Below, piece by piece: positions 20,101 through 27,778 of a stretch of 64,000 nt of DNA; the stretch's first letter is position 1; every line of letters begins with the position of its first letter. The notes below the pieces were generated by a model. The model was not told the origin of the DNA. It searched no databases and was given only the letters and a program-made list of their open reading frames with translations. This stretch comes from an uncultured Dysgonomonas sp. Lineage in GTDB: Bacteria; Bacteroidota; Bacteroidia; Bacteroidales; Dysgonomonadaceae. Location of the stretch: NCBI GenBank assembly GCA_945273835.1, contig CALYPL010000011.1, positions 20,396 through 84,395 on the forward strand. The letters are read 5' to 3'. The position numbers were made by a program, and so were the translations under genes.

Positions 20101-21008
20101 TGGCTAACGATGATTATATATTGTTTGTAACACGTGGTTTGAAAGCCTATATCGACTTCTTTGAGACTGATTTTGCGAACACGATGCCACGTCTTATCGC
20201 ATATTGGAACCACGATAAAAATGTTTCCGACCATATAGACAATCTATTGGCTAACCAAAACGATGATAAAGATCATGAACAGAACACCGTAATAAAAGAA
20301 ACTTCACCTCAAAATCAGTCAAAGCAACAAGTCTCAACATCAGCCGTTAAACCGTCCGAAAGCCTTCAGATTGATAAACTTGTATTGAAGGAGGAAGATT
20401 CAGATAATAAACAGGAAGTGATGACGGACGAACAGAAATCACTTGCTAAAACCGTGGATGCGATTGCCGATCATGCGGATGATTTAATCAATAATCCGGT
20501 CGATGGCTTAAAAAATATACTGAAAGATTTCCGCAATCGTCCTAAACTGTCTAAAGAAGAAAAAGCAGCTGAAAAGGAACGTAAGAAAGCAGAGAAAGCC
20601 GAAAATAAACGTTTGCAATTAATAGCCAAAGAGCATGAAGATTCGATAGCCAGACACAAAAAAGCCGAAAATGATTCGATACGGAGCATCGAAAAACAGC
20701 TTAAAAATGCTTCTAAGGCTGCCGAACGTGAGCGTGTGGAAGTTCAGAAACAGTCTGAACGTGATAAAAAAGATGCTGCTGAATCTTTACGTAAAGCCCG
20801 TATCGATGAACAGAAACAACGTGATGCAGTACGCAAAGAAAAAATCCGTCAACAAAAACAACGTCAACAGGAGCGACAGGCTGAACGTGATGAGCGTGAA
20901 CGTATTCAACGTGAACGTCGTAAGCAAAAGGCGCGCGAGCCGAAAGTAAAAGCCAAACTTGATGAACGTAATAGTGATGAAAAAGGACGCAGGCTGCGTA
21001 GGCGTTAA
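17148..21008 (+). CDS. porW/sprE: PorW/SprE-type type IX secretion and gliding lipoprotein with TPR repeats
   Basis: 1286 residues from a GTG start; the ATG at 17134 is out of frame. The signal peptide has lipobox FVAC (Cys24), then STQKNTAVTRAYHSVNTRYN, characteristic of PorW/SprE. TPR helices span about residues 195-480. A Gln/Asn-rich linker covers about 500-560, further TPR-like helices about 640-880, and a highly charged Lys/Glu/Arg coiled coil the last 180 residues. PorW/SprE is an outer-membrane lipoprotein needed for type IX secretion, linking the trans-envelope PorLM motor to outer-membrane parts. The other secretion genes are not here, which is usual because they are scattered. Confidence 0.9.
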   Translation: MSDKKLKYLSALIGCIVLTIFVACSTQKNTAVTRAYHSVNTRYNVHFNANEAYNQAMKDKIEGRNENLSEMLYIYPLADKEELDKYMTNSEEEAKNDKRDDIVTETKKDKPRRSPSLSARREAAANPRRARREEQEEQQRIYKQNTSPEYQPTQGPFGVTIDKCTKAIRQHSIKVKPKRDPSRRDDKEYQNWVGLNEFNPFLHNTWLLLGKAELQNGDYLQAASTFSYASKIYSTDAEMVAECRLWTALTYSEMGWLYEAENMMRKVDQNGGVSDKLKGLYSSIYANIYTRSNRYKESVPYIEYAISTEKNKTQRRRMQYMLGQVYTLLGEYDKAYAAYDRIHGLTTPYEFEFNARIRQMELPGMDKENKMLGKLEKMARQSKNKDYLDQIYSAIGYNYIQHGDTLKAIANYQKAIKSSTRNGYDKALAQIALGDIYFNRHQFIEAQPCYAAALPSLSKENKDYERVSFRSGVLNELVVHAKVVHEQDSLQYVARLPEQERMRLINNKIENLKKQEEESRKDTPFEQQNQQKNEAPFSGWNNQSNESLFGNDNRSNIQQSFSGSFGVNANKGSFYFYDKETVAQGKIAFQRQWGMRKLEDDWRRSIKTVPLFDNELLAENDSQKQTPTQSSENDTIKTKKSDAGKQNQTENDIIKDIYSPEYYLQQLPLTAEAIKQSDALIENGLYNMGLIYKNSLVDYNLAISTFDADIKRFPQSPNLEDIYYQLFLIYMKTGNKSMTAYYRAKLIDNFSGRPIATALADPDYESNIKYMASRQEQLYEDTYDAYIKGDTALVRKNYKDISTKYPFSDLMPRFMMLDALTYVQAHDAEGLKSRLKSVAETYPKSEVTPIATDMLKHIVEGQIILSDGTPITGSFDWSMAFESEEDSLRAPDKKFTGNPENGYSLLFVFENGSTDRNQLLFDIADYNFSNYLVKTYDLGFDHAGNSDILQVRGFASFDEIKTYIDRAFDRKMVENLSPRVTMVPVANDDYILFVTRGLKAYIDFFETDFANTMPRLIAYWNHDKNVSDHIDNLLANQNDDKDHEQNTVIKETSPQNQSKQQVSTSAVKPSESLQIDKLVLKEEDSDNKQEVMTDEQKSLAKTVDAIADHADDLINNPVDGLKNILKDFRNRPKLSKEEKAAEKERKKAEKAENKRLQLIAKEHEDSIARHKKAENDSIRSIEKQLKNASKAAERERVEVQKQSERDKKDAAESLRKARIDEQKQRDAVRKEKIRQQKQRQQERQAERDERERIQRERRKQKAREPKVKAKLDERNSDEKGRRLRRR

Positions 21009-21112
21009 TTATTGACTTTGTTTAAGTGACTATCAATATCTTAAAGAGAAGTATCTGATATGAATGAAAGGTTGAATGAACTTCGCTTAAATTGATTAAA
21101 AAAGATATTTAA

Positions 21113-21171
21113 AAAAAAGGAAACCGCAAGCTAACGCTTCCCCCCGACAGGTATGCGAATCTTGCGGTTTG
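21113..21171 (-). terminator. Terminator of the DUF4465 lipoprotein gene
   Basis: A perfect 10-bp stem (21122-21131 with 21162-21171) with a 30-nt loop. On the minus strand it is followed by about eight T. It may also act on the converging porW transcript. Confidence 0.75.
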
Positions 21172-21211
21172 GCTATATATAAGGGCTAATCTTATAAAAG
21201 TTCTTATTGAA

Positions 21212-22066
21212 TTATTGTACTTTTTCGACAGTCAATTTGTCAAGGCAAAAGTAAGTCGGAACAGTTATACCAACATTGTTTTTAATATTAGAATCAATGT
21301 TGAATACCAGATATTTCACGTTGCCAAGTGACGATAAATCAGCTTTTTCCCATTTGTTCAAAACGGTTTTTTCCGATTTATCTTTAGAACGGTAATCGGC
21401 GAGATTGAAATCAACAGGTTTAGTTAGTTTATTATCAGCATCTACACCGTAAATTTTGAGTGTTACATAATCTCCGTCCTTAATGGCAGAGCTGAAACTA
21501 TTTCCGTTAAGCGTAACGTAGTAAGCATAAGATGTATTTGTAAAGTAACCGCTTATAGCTTTATAAGTTGTATTATTGTCTCCGATTTTGACCCATGAAG
21601 AATAATTTTGTTCTTTAAAAGTCTCACCAACTTCATAAGTTCCATTATATGGATTACCATTAGCATCATAGTTACTGATATATGAAATCGCAAAAGGTTT
21701 ACCTTCTCCTTCTACTCCGCCTTTGGTTATAGAGCCATATTGATTAATAGTATAAAATGACTCGCCGTGATCAGCATTATCTTTTGAATTGCTTACAACA
21801 AAACCATAAGAGTAATTTCCCCATTGTGAAACACTTACCACGTGTGAGAATGTGAATATGTCAGATGTGAAATTGGTATAGTTAGGATCATACGATCCTT
21901 TCCATATTTTGCCGTCTTTCACATTCGTAGTTACACCATCCGAAAGATTAAAGCTATTTAAGTTGAGGGTTGTCTGCTTATTAAGTAAAGAGTCGTTGTC
22001 ATCATCGTCGCTACAAGATGCAAACACAAAAAGGCATAATGCCAGAATTGTAAATAATTTTTTCAT
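21212..22066 (-). CDS. DUF4465 lipoprotein under cobalamin riboswitch control
   Basis: 284 residues from the ATG at 22066 (the frame is open 14 codons further, but MKKLFTILALCLFVFASC is a clean lipoprotein signal). Cys18 is followed by SDDDDND, an acidic surface-export-like stretch. The body matches the DUF4465 pattern: WKGSYDPNYTNFTSDIFTFSHVVS, WGNYSYGFVVSN and a C-terminal KYLVFNIDSNIKNN beta-rich domain. A cobalamin riboswitch lies 150 bp upstream on the same strand, so the likely role is capture of vitamin B12 or another cobamide at the cell surface. DUF4465 proteins recur in Bacteroidota B12 loci, and surface lipoproteins binding B12 (BtuG, BtuH) are known there; whether this is one is inference. 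No btuB is adjacent. Confidence 0.82.
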   Translation of the reverse strand: MKKLFTILALCLFVFASCSDDDDNDSLLNKQTTLNLNSFNLSDGVTTNVKDGKIWKGSYDPNYTNFTSDIFTFSHVVSVSQWGNYSYGFVVSNSKDNADHGESFYTINQYGSITKGGVEGEGKPFAISYISNYDANGNPYNGTYEVGETFKEQNYSSWVKIGDNNTTYKAISGYFTNTSYAYYVTLNGNSFSSAIKDGDYVTLKIYGVDADNKLTKPVDFNLADYRSKDKSEKTVLNKWEKADLSSLGNVKYLVFNIDSNIKNNVGITVPTYFCLDKLTVEKVQ

Positions 22067-22112
22067 TGGGTGCTTAAAAATTAATTTCAAAAAAAGAGTA
22101 TAGTTCAATTCT

Positions 22113-22137
22113 CCTCATCTTTCCAATAGTGATGAGG
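22113..22137 (-). promoter_or_regulatory. Hairpin between riboswitch and DUF4465 start, possible expression platform
   Basis: A 7-bp inverted repeat (22113-22119 with 22131-22137) lies 47 bp before the start codon. It has no T-tract on the minus strand, so it looks more like a translational control element than a terminator. Function is inferred from position only. Confidence 0.35.
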
Positions 22138-22214
22138 TGTTTTATGTTTAAATATTTATGATATAATATACCCGATAAATGCTCTGACTCCCCGAAAGCA
22201 AAAATCTTATTATT

Positions 22215-22385
22215 TGTAAAGGCAGGTTTTCTGACTTGTTCCGTTTACACACCTTCCCGGATTTAACTATCCAGTGGCAAAAGTTTTGTGTAAAACCATC
22301 AATGAACTTACAGCAGCGGGATCTGTTCAGGACTTTCACCTGATTCCCTTTTAGGTATTCATCCGAATGAATGAATACAACCAAT
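22215..22385 (-). ncRNA. Cobalamin (AdoCbl/B12) riboswitch
   Basis: Read on the minus strand, the conserved elements appear in order: GGGAATCAGGTG (about 22337-22348), the CCCGCTGCTGT block (about 22310-22320), GCCACTGG (22271-22278) and the B12 box AGTCAGAAAACCTGCC (22221-22236). The set is diagnostic for the cobalamin riboswitch class. Its transcript would begin near 22385 from the promoter at 22393-22423. The only gene it can control is the DUF4465 lipoprotein downstream. Bound cobamide normally represses such genes. Confidence 0.93.
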
Positions 22386-22392
22386 ACGGGAG

Positions 22393-22423
22393 CAAAGATT
22401 AATATATTTTACAGAATATGCAA
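22393..22423 (-). promoter_or_regulatory. Promoter for the riboswitch-DUF4465 transcript
   Basis: On the minus strand TTG (22421-22423) is followed after 20 bp by AATCTTTG (22393-22400), close to TAnnTTTG. The start would fall at about 22385, just at the 5' end of the riboswitch, which supports the call. Confidence 0.55.
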
Positions 22424-22504
22424 TTAAATTGTGTTAATAATTTACATTTCAGTTTTCGGATTACTATAAAATGTTACGATACAGTATTAATCTAAATTGT
22501 GTAT

Positions 22505-22541
22505 TTATAAAAAAAAGAGTGTGTTAATTTCTAACACACTC
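22505..22541 (-). terminator. Terminator of gpmA
   Basis: A perfect 10-bp stem (22517-22526 with 22532-22541) with a 5-nt loop, followed on the minus strand by a T-rich run. It lies 27 bp past the gpmA stop. Confidence 0.88.
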
Positions 22542-22567
22542 TCTCAAATTGATAAGTTTTAGACTTA

Positions 22568-23314
22568 TTATTTTTTCTTAGCCTGATTAGCCACTGCATC
22601 CATCAATTTTTTGATTTCTTCAGGGTCGCCAAGGAAGTAATCCTTCACAAGTTTAAGATCGTCATCAAATTCAAAAACATAAGGAACGGCTGTCGGAAGG
22701 TTTAAACCTACGATATCTTCGTCCGAAATATTTTTCAGATATTTGATAATACCACGAAGGCTGTTACCGTGAGCGGCAACGATGATCTGATCGTGATTCA
22801 TCAAAGAAGGATAGATAACTTCTTGCCAGTAAGGTAATATACGTTCTACTGTTTGTTTCAATGCTTCAGTTTCAGGGATATATTCTTTAGGAACACCTGC
22901 ATAACGCGGGTCTTGTGATGCTGAACGAGAATCTGACGGATCAAGTGGAGCTGGTGGAACATCGTAGCTACGACGCCATACCAAAACTTGCTCGTCTCCA
23001 TATTTTTCAGCAGTCTCAGCTTTGTTAAGTCCTTGAAGCATACCGTAATGCTTTTCGTTCAGACGCCAAGATTTTTCAACAGGAATCCAGTCCAGATTCA
23101 TCTGGTCAAGTATGTTGTTCAGCGTTTTTACGGCTCTTTTCAGGTATGAAGTATATGCGATTTCAAATTTGAAACCTTCTTTTTTGAGGAGTTGTCCCGC
23201 CTTGATAGCTTCTTGTAATCCTTTTTCCGACAAATCTACATCAGTCCAGCCAGTAAAGCGGTTTTCCTGATTCCAGACACTTTCACCGTGGCGAATTAAA
23301 ACTACTTTTTTCAT
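22568..23314 (-). CDS. gpmA: 2,3-bisphosphoglycerate-dependent phosphoglycerate mutase
   Basis: 248 residues, the usual length for dPGM. The N-terminal [18 protein letters not shown] holds the phosphorylated His9; [12 protein letters not shown] and [10 protein letters not shown] (second catalytic His near 183) complete the active site. The enzyme interconverts 3- and 2-phosphoglycerate in glycolysis and is cytosolic. It is a monocistronic unit with a good promoter at 23361-23391 and a terminator at 22505-22541. Confidence 0.97.
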   Translation of the reverse strand: MKKVVLIRHGESVWNQENRFTGWTDVDLSEKGLQEAIKAGQLLKKEGFKFEIAYTSYLKRAVKTLNNILDQMNLDWIPVEKSWRLNEKHYGMLQGLNKAETAEKYGDEQVLVWRRSYDVPPAPLDPSDSRSASQDPRYAGVPKEYIPETEALKQTVERILPYWQEVIYPSLMNHDQIIVAAHGNSLRGIIKYLKNISDEDIVGLNLPTAVPYVFEFDDDLKLVKDYFLGDPEEIKKLMDAVANQAKKK

Positions 23315-23360
23315 TACTTTTTTATTATTTAGGTTTGAGTATTTGCTTATGAACTATACG

Positions 23361-23391
23361 CAAAGTTATTCAAAAATAGATATAATTCCAA
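23361..23391 (-). promoter_or_regulatory. gpmA promoter
   Basis: On the minus strand TTG (23389-23391), 20 bp, then TAACTTTG (23361-23368), a full match to the Bacteroidota TTTG/TTG-N20-TAnnTTTG layout. It lies 47 bp before the gpmA ATG. Confidence 0.7.
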
Positions 23392-23397
23392 TAAGTT

Positions 23398-24159
23398 TCA
23401 GCGAATAAAAATCCATTCATTATCGTCTGACAGTTGCGGCGCAAAACTATACCCTTCAGTATCGAAGGCTTTAAGATGCTCCAGATCAGATATGCGGTGT
23501 TGTATAATAAAGCGTGTCATCATTCCCCTTGCTTTTTTTGCATAAACTACGATTTGTTTATAGCCGTTCCCTCTTGACTCTTTGAAGATAGGTGTTATCA
23601 TTCGGTGATTTTTTGGTAATAGCTTGCGGTTTATTACTTTAGTGTATTCTTTCGATGAGAGGTTTATCCACGTATTATCATCCTTGCTCATCAAATTACC
23701 AAGATGTTTGGTCAGTGTGTCCGACCAATAATCATAAAGGGTTTTACCCTTGTTGTTGGCTAATGCGATTTGCATTTCAAGTCTGTAAGGTTTTATTGCG
23801 TCTAATGGACGCAGTATGCCATACATGCCTGATATGATGGATAAATGGTCTTGCGCGTATTCAAGATCGTCAGCCGACAGAGTTTCGGGTGCGAGACCGA
23901 GATATGCAATGCCGTTGTAAGCATATACAGCTTGTCGTTGAGGAGTTTTGCTCATGTCGTACGCATGAATATATTGATGCACATCGTGAGCTATTTGCTT
24001 GTTGACGCTCATCAATTTGGCAATTTCTTCAACACTGAGCGGCTTTAACAGATCATTCAGCTCATTTGCCTGTTGCTGATATTGGGGTTTGGTGCTTTTA
24101 TCAAATTTTACAGGCGATTTATAATCGAGGGTCTTGGCGGGTGAAAGGGTGATTATCAT
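23398..24159 (-). CDS. yaaA: Peroxide stress protein YaaA (DUF328/UPF0246)
   Basis: 253 residues from ATG 24159, giving the family N-terminus MIITLSPAKTLDY; the frame is open 15 codons further but that extension is not family-like. Family segments include YNGIAYLGLAPETLS, ISGMYGILRPLDAIKPYRLEM and YAKKARGMMTRFII. YaaA binds DNA and lowers free iron to limit oxidative damage in E. coli; the same role here is inferred. It is cytosolic. Its stop lies just beyond the gpmA promoter. Confidence 0.93.
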   Translation of the reverse strand: MIITLSPAKTLDYKSPVKFDKSTKPQYQQQANELNDLLKPLSVEEIAKLMSVNKQIAHDVHQYIHAYDMSKTPQRQAVYAYNGIAYLGLAPETLSADDLEYAQDHLSIISGMYGILRPLDAIKPYRLEMQIALANNKGKTLYDYWSDTLTKHLGNLMSKDDNTWINLSSKEYTKVINRKLLPKNHRMITPIFKESRGNGYKQIVVYAKKARGMMTRFIIQHRISDLEHLKAFDTEGYSFAPQLSDDNEWIFIR

Positions 24160-24204
24160 ATTCCTTAATTGTATTTTATGTTTTAACGCACACATCTGAA
24201 GCAT

Positions 24205-24517
24205 TGTTCAGAATAGTGTGTGGCGTTTTTATTTAATTATCAAAAATAATTAATTAGTGCCGGTTTTATTGCTTTGGTGCATATTTTAATGACAGAAATA
24301 TTCAAAATGTTATTTTAAATAAAATTGGTTTACATATTGTTATTTTTTAATCATATTTTAAATGCCAATTGTGTTATTAAATATCTATATATTAATGTGT
24401 TATTTTTTTGTGTAAAGATTGCTTTGTAATAAAATGGTAGTATATTTGTGGCATACACAGTTTTCCGATTGTGGAAATGTTGATATTTGAAATCTAACCA
24501 TCTAAATTGAGAATATT
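24205..24517. other. 313-bp AT-rich intergenic region between divergent genes
   Basis: Contains the 5' flank of yaaA on the minus strand and the promoter of the DUF3836-like gene near its right end. It is very AT-rich with no ORF or hairpin worth calling. Confidence 0.5.
24419..24448 (+). promoter_or_regulatory. Promoter of the small secreted protein gene
   Basis: TTG (24419-24421), 19 bp, then TATATTTG (24441-24448), a full match to TAnnTTTG. It leaves an untranslated leader of about 60 nt before the ATG at 24518. Confidence 0.6.
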
Positions 24518-24850
24518 ATGAAAGCTATTATTTTAAGCATCGCAGTTTTAGTTCTTTCATCTTTAAACTTAAAAGCCGCCGATGACTATACGGTAGTGTT
24601 TACGAATGTTGACGAAAATACTAAAGAATGCACAACGGTAGACAGGCAAACGCTCCAACCTATCAGTAAAACTGTTTATGAAAACAATATTCAGGGTTTA
24701 CGTGTCTCGAAGATAAATTATTCGTGGGATGAATCAAAAGGCTGGATTTCCCGATCTCGTCAAATTTACAGTTATAATGAGGATAACAGTGTAATTGGCG
24801 TATCTTTCCAGGTATGGGATGTGAATAAACAGATATGGAAAAATATATGA
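24518..24850 (+). CDS. Small secreted protein, DUF3836-like
   Basis: 110 residues with a cleavable signal peptide (MKAIILSIAVLVLSSLNLKA, cut near residue 20) and no lipobox. The mature part is beta-rich with repeated aromatic strands (KINYSWDESKGWISRSRQIYSYN, VSFQVWDVNKQIWKNI), resembling the small Bacteroidales DUF3836 family as I recall it. Function is unknown; the product should be periplasmic or secreted. It is monocistronic, with its own promoter and a strong terminator at 24894-24924. Confidence 0.75.
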   Translation: MKAIILSIAVLVLSSLNLKAADDYTVVFTNVDENTKECTTVDRQTLQPISKTVYENNIQGLRVSKINYSWDESKGWISRSRQIYSYNEDNSVIGVSFQVWDVNKQIWKNI

Positions 24851-24893
24851 CTTGTATTTAATACAACTATTAGTTTAATAATTTGGTGACAAT

Positions 24894-24930
24894 TAAGCCT
24901 GTAAGATTTAATCTTACAGGCTTATTTAAA
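24894..24930 (+). terminator. Strong hairpin terminator, probably bidirectional
   Basis: A perfect 14-bp stem (24894-24907 with 24911-24924) with a 3-nt loop, followed by TTT on the plus strand and A/T-rich sequence on both sides. It separates the convergent genes ending at 24850 and 24975. Confidence 0.85.
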
Positions 24931-24974
24931 ATTAGTCGTTATACAAAATATTGATTTTTAATTTTTGTACTTAT

Positions 24975-25340
24975 TTATTGTTTGGGAAAAAAATCTCTTA
25001 CATTATTTACCCATACATCAAAAATATCAGGATTTTTGACATCTACATTTAGTGACTGTTTTGTACCAATATAATCAAGTGAAACCGGCATAGTATGATT
25101 GTAAGGTAGATTAACTCCTTTAATAACTACAGGGAAATTCAAGGAGCTGAACGGTCTTCCTTCAATTGTTACGATATTTACATCAATGACTCCATCAGCC
25201 ATCATGGCTGTATTATTGGGAATCATTGCTTTTGTATCCGCTTTGGCAGTACTAACCCAGTCGAATTCTTTTACTACATTGATTGTAAGAGCCACGGCTA
25301 TCACAGTCAATAAAATTTTTGTGTATAAATCTGTTTTCAT
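24975..25340 (-). CDS. Hypothetical membrane-anchored protein
   Basis: 121 residues. One N-terminal hydrophobic helix (about residues 7-24, ILLTVIAVALTINVV) and a short exported domain with DVNIVTIEGRPFSSLNFPVVIKG and VSLDYIGTKQSLNVDVKN. I do not recognise a named family, though MKTDLYTK plus a single anchor recurs in small bacterial membrane proteins. It starts 18 bp after the stop of the BACON lipoprotein gene on the same strand, so the two are probably co-transcribed. Confidence 0.7.
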   Translation of the reverse strand: MKTDLYTKILLTVIAVALTINVVKEFDWVSTAKADTKAMIPNNTAMMADGVIDVNIVTIEGRPFSSLNFPVVIKGVNLPYNHTMPVSLDYIGTKQSLNVDVKNPDIFDVWVNNVRDFFPKQ

Positions 25341-25357
25341 AGCTAAAAGTTTTATAA

Positions 25358-26527
25358 TTAATTATTTCTACCCATTACAATATAATTGTTGATCTTTGTG
25401 AACGCAATTTCACCATTCGGTTTTTTATAGTATTGACCATCTTTGATAAAAGCCACTTCGCCGCCTCGTCCCTTTCTGATTTTATCACCGTCAATAGTAA
25501 ACATCACCCCGTCTAAATTAGTATGACCTCTATGAATATAATTTCCCTCAATTAAAAATGCTATTTCTCCATAAGGATACCTGCCTTTGTAGATGAAATT
25601 ATCAAGAATGTAAAATGCAGCTTTGCCTGCGGCTATTTTTTCGGCAGCCTGTTCGACCTTAACATCAGTTTGCACAAACTCATTGTTAAAAGTGAGAACA
25701 GAACTTCTTTTTTTACCCTTACTGTCTGATATTTTTATACTTATCGTATCATAACCACGGTTACCGGTCAACCTGTTAATGCTGATCCAATCGGGTATTT
25801 CCGAAGTGAGCGTCCAAGAGTCACTTGACACTAACTTTATATTTGAAGAAAAAGCCTTGCCGTCTAAATAAAAATTTTTAGGTTTAACCTCAAGAATCTT
25901 GTCCCCTTGCTCCTGTGAAACATCAATTCGGAATGTGTCCCTTTCGCCCTTTATATAAAAATGTCCCTTATACGATTCGGTAAAAATGTTTCTCGCAACC
26001 CATATATTCAGGTTTGTAAGATCATCGTCCACCGTCTTATAAGATAATTTTAACCAATTCGGCACACTATCCACATCCCAAGGCGAATTTGAGGTTACCT
26101 TCACGATTTTTGTTCCGCCCGACTTATTAAATTCAAACGAAAACGGATAAGCATCTGTTTTAAATAATGTATGCAGATGTATGACAGATACATTCTTTTT
26201 CCCTTGCGCCGTATGAATTATAAATTTCGCTTTCCTTGTAACCTCTTTTGTGTTTATATTAAGTTTCAATGTGAGGACTGCATCCCCGTTGCCTCTTGTT
26301 TGCTCCATGAGAATCCAAGGCGGCAAATCGCTGATATACCAATTGCCATCGGTATTGATGTGTAGCTGCTGCTCGCCGCCATGAACCTCAAAATAGAAAT
26401 CGTATTTGTTGATTTTGAAATAAGTCGGTTTCTTCTCGTTTATAAATTTCTCATTCTCATCCGCCGAGCACGAAAAAAATAATATTGAGCATAATAAAAT
26501 GTGTAGTTTTAATAAAGTTTTTGTCAT
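25358..26527 (-). CDS. BACON-domain lipoprotein with five C-terminal short repeats
   Basis: 389 residues. A signal peptide ends at Cys20 (LFFSC). Three BACON-like beta-sandwich modules follow at about 35-115, 120-212 and 215-297, each with the WxIxxxPxWI pattern (WYISDLPPWI, WDVDSVPNWL, WTLTSEIPDWI). Residues about 303-389 are five tandem repeats of 16-19 residues with pattern [IV]AFxIxGxYIxxGRxxGE. BACON domains usually bind carbohydrate or mucin or act as spacers on surface proteins. The repeats look like beta-hairpin units; their role is unknown. The 121-residue membrane protein gene follows after 17 bp. Confidence 0.82.
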   Translation of the reverse strand: MTKTLLKLHILLCSILFFSCSADENEKFINEKKPTYFKINKYDFYFEVHGGEQQLHINTDGNWYISDLPPWILMEQTRGNGDAVLTLKLNINTKEVTRKAKFIIHTAQGKKNVSVIHLHTLFKTDAYPFSFEFNKSGGTKIVKVTSNSPWDVDSVPNWLKLSYKTVDDDLTNLNIWVARNIFTESYKGHFYIKGERDTFRIDVSQEQGDKILEVKPKNFYLDGKAFSSNIKLVSSDSWTLTSEIPDWISINRLTGNRGYDTISIKISDSKGKKRSSVLTFNNEFVQTDVKVEQAAEKIAAGKAAFYILDNFIYKGRYPYGEIAFLIEGNYIHRGHTNLDGVMFTIDGDKIRKGRGGEVAFIKDGQYYKKPNGEIAFTKINNYIVMGRNN

Positions 26528-26602
26528 AGTGTAAAATCAATATGCTAATTTATGTAAAATAACATTAAAATTAACAATTGCGTGATAAAAAATATTACTA
26601 AT

Positions 26603-27778
26603 CTAATTTTCCCATTGCAATAGTTTATCGATGGCTATCTGATAATCCAGATCGGCTTGCAAATACAGATCTTCAGTGGCATAATAAGCAGAAAGTTCCT
26701 GTAAAAAAGAAATTAAAGAGAGTTGACCCTTTTCGAATGCTTTCTGCAATAACTGACGATCGTTGCTGTTGTCAAGCGTTTCTTTATATTCCGTAAGAAT
26801 TCCACAAAGTCGTTTAGCCTTATCGTATTGACTGTAAATTGCGTTTCGAAATTGCAATTCACTATCGTCCGACTGATATTGTAAGGCTTGCGTCTGAGCT
26901 TTCTGAGCCTTTACCGTGTTCTTGCCTGCCCATAGCGGGATAGATACACCCACCGTAAAACCGTTGAAACGTCCGCGCCCCTCATAAGAATTTACGTATC
27001 CTGCCGAGAATTTCGGTAGATTTAGCGACCGTTTCAGCTCTTCCATCTTGCGGCTGTTGTCAACCTCCTGCGTGGCAATGGACAACGTCGGATTATTTAG
27101 TTTTATTTGATCAAACCACACATCAAAATCGGCAGGAAGCGAGTATTTAGGATATGATATGACAAAACCATCTATCGGAATGCCTCCGTTCAGGCGTTGC
27201 AACTCTTGCCTCAACGTATTTATAGATACATCATTCATCTCTTTCGACTTTTCCATATTCAGTCTGCTTAGCCTTGTTCTGTTACGTTCAATTACATCAA
27301 TATCGCCTTTCGCAAATAATTTTTCGTAGCCATCAGAAAGCTCTTTGGCATACGCAACACGTTCAGTCAATACCCTGTTTAATTCTTCCTGATACACAAG
27401 TTGAAGACATAAACTGCGGGCTTCGGTCAGTATATCACGTTTTTGCTTGCTGTATTGCAAATCCGCATGTTTATCCATTTGCCGGGCAAGCTGTTTTTTA
27501 TGCCTGTAAGCAGTCGGAAAGTCAAAAGACTGTTTTATGCTCACATCATACTTGTCACTTTCGGCGTTTTTATTTCCCCATTGTTTACCATACTCCACCT
27601 CAGGATTAGCCAAGTTAATACCCGTATGATTTTCAATCTTTATGGCATTGGTCTGTTCACGCAAGGCTTTTAATGTAGAGTTGTTCTCCTCAATACTTTG
27701 CAGTATCGGTGCAAAACTGTCCTGCGCATGTAATTGCAAGACAGCTAAAGATGCTATAATTAAAAGTAATTTTTTCAT
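26603..27778 (-). CDS. TolC-family outer-membrane efflux protein (CusC-like)
   Basis: 391 residues with a signal peptide ending LQLHAQ. Long amphipathic helices and paired repeats (TLKALREQTNAIK, EYGKQWGNKNAES, AGYVNSYEGRGRFNGFTVGVSIPLWAG) match TolC/CusC outer-membrane factors, though it is short for the family (usually 410-480). It forms the outer-membrane exit duct of the metal efflux pump. Its start overlaps the stop of the RND gene by 4 nt, indicating translational coupling. Confidence 0.9.
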   Translation of the reverse strand: MKKLLLIIASLAVLQLHAQDSFAPILQSIEENNSTLKALREQTNAIKIENHTGINLANPEVEYGKQWGNKNAESDKYDVSIKQSFDFPTAYRHKKQLARQMDKHADLQYSKQKRDILTEARSLCLQLVYQEELNRVLTERVAYAKELSDGYEKLFAKGDIDVIERNRTRLSRLNMEKSKEMNDVSINTLRQELQRLNGGIPIDGFVISYPKYSLPADFDVWFDQIKLNNPTLSIATQEVDNSRKMEELKRSLNLPKFSAGYVNSYEGRGRFNGFTVGVSIPLWAGKNTVKAQKAQTQALQYQSDDSELQFRNAIYSQYDKAKRLCGILTEYKETLDNSNDRQLLQKAFEKGQLSLISFLQELSAYYATEDLYLQADLDYQIAIDKLLQWEN

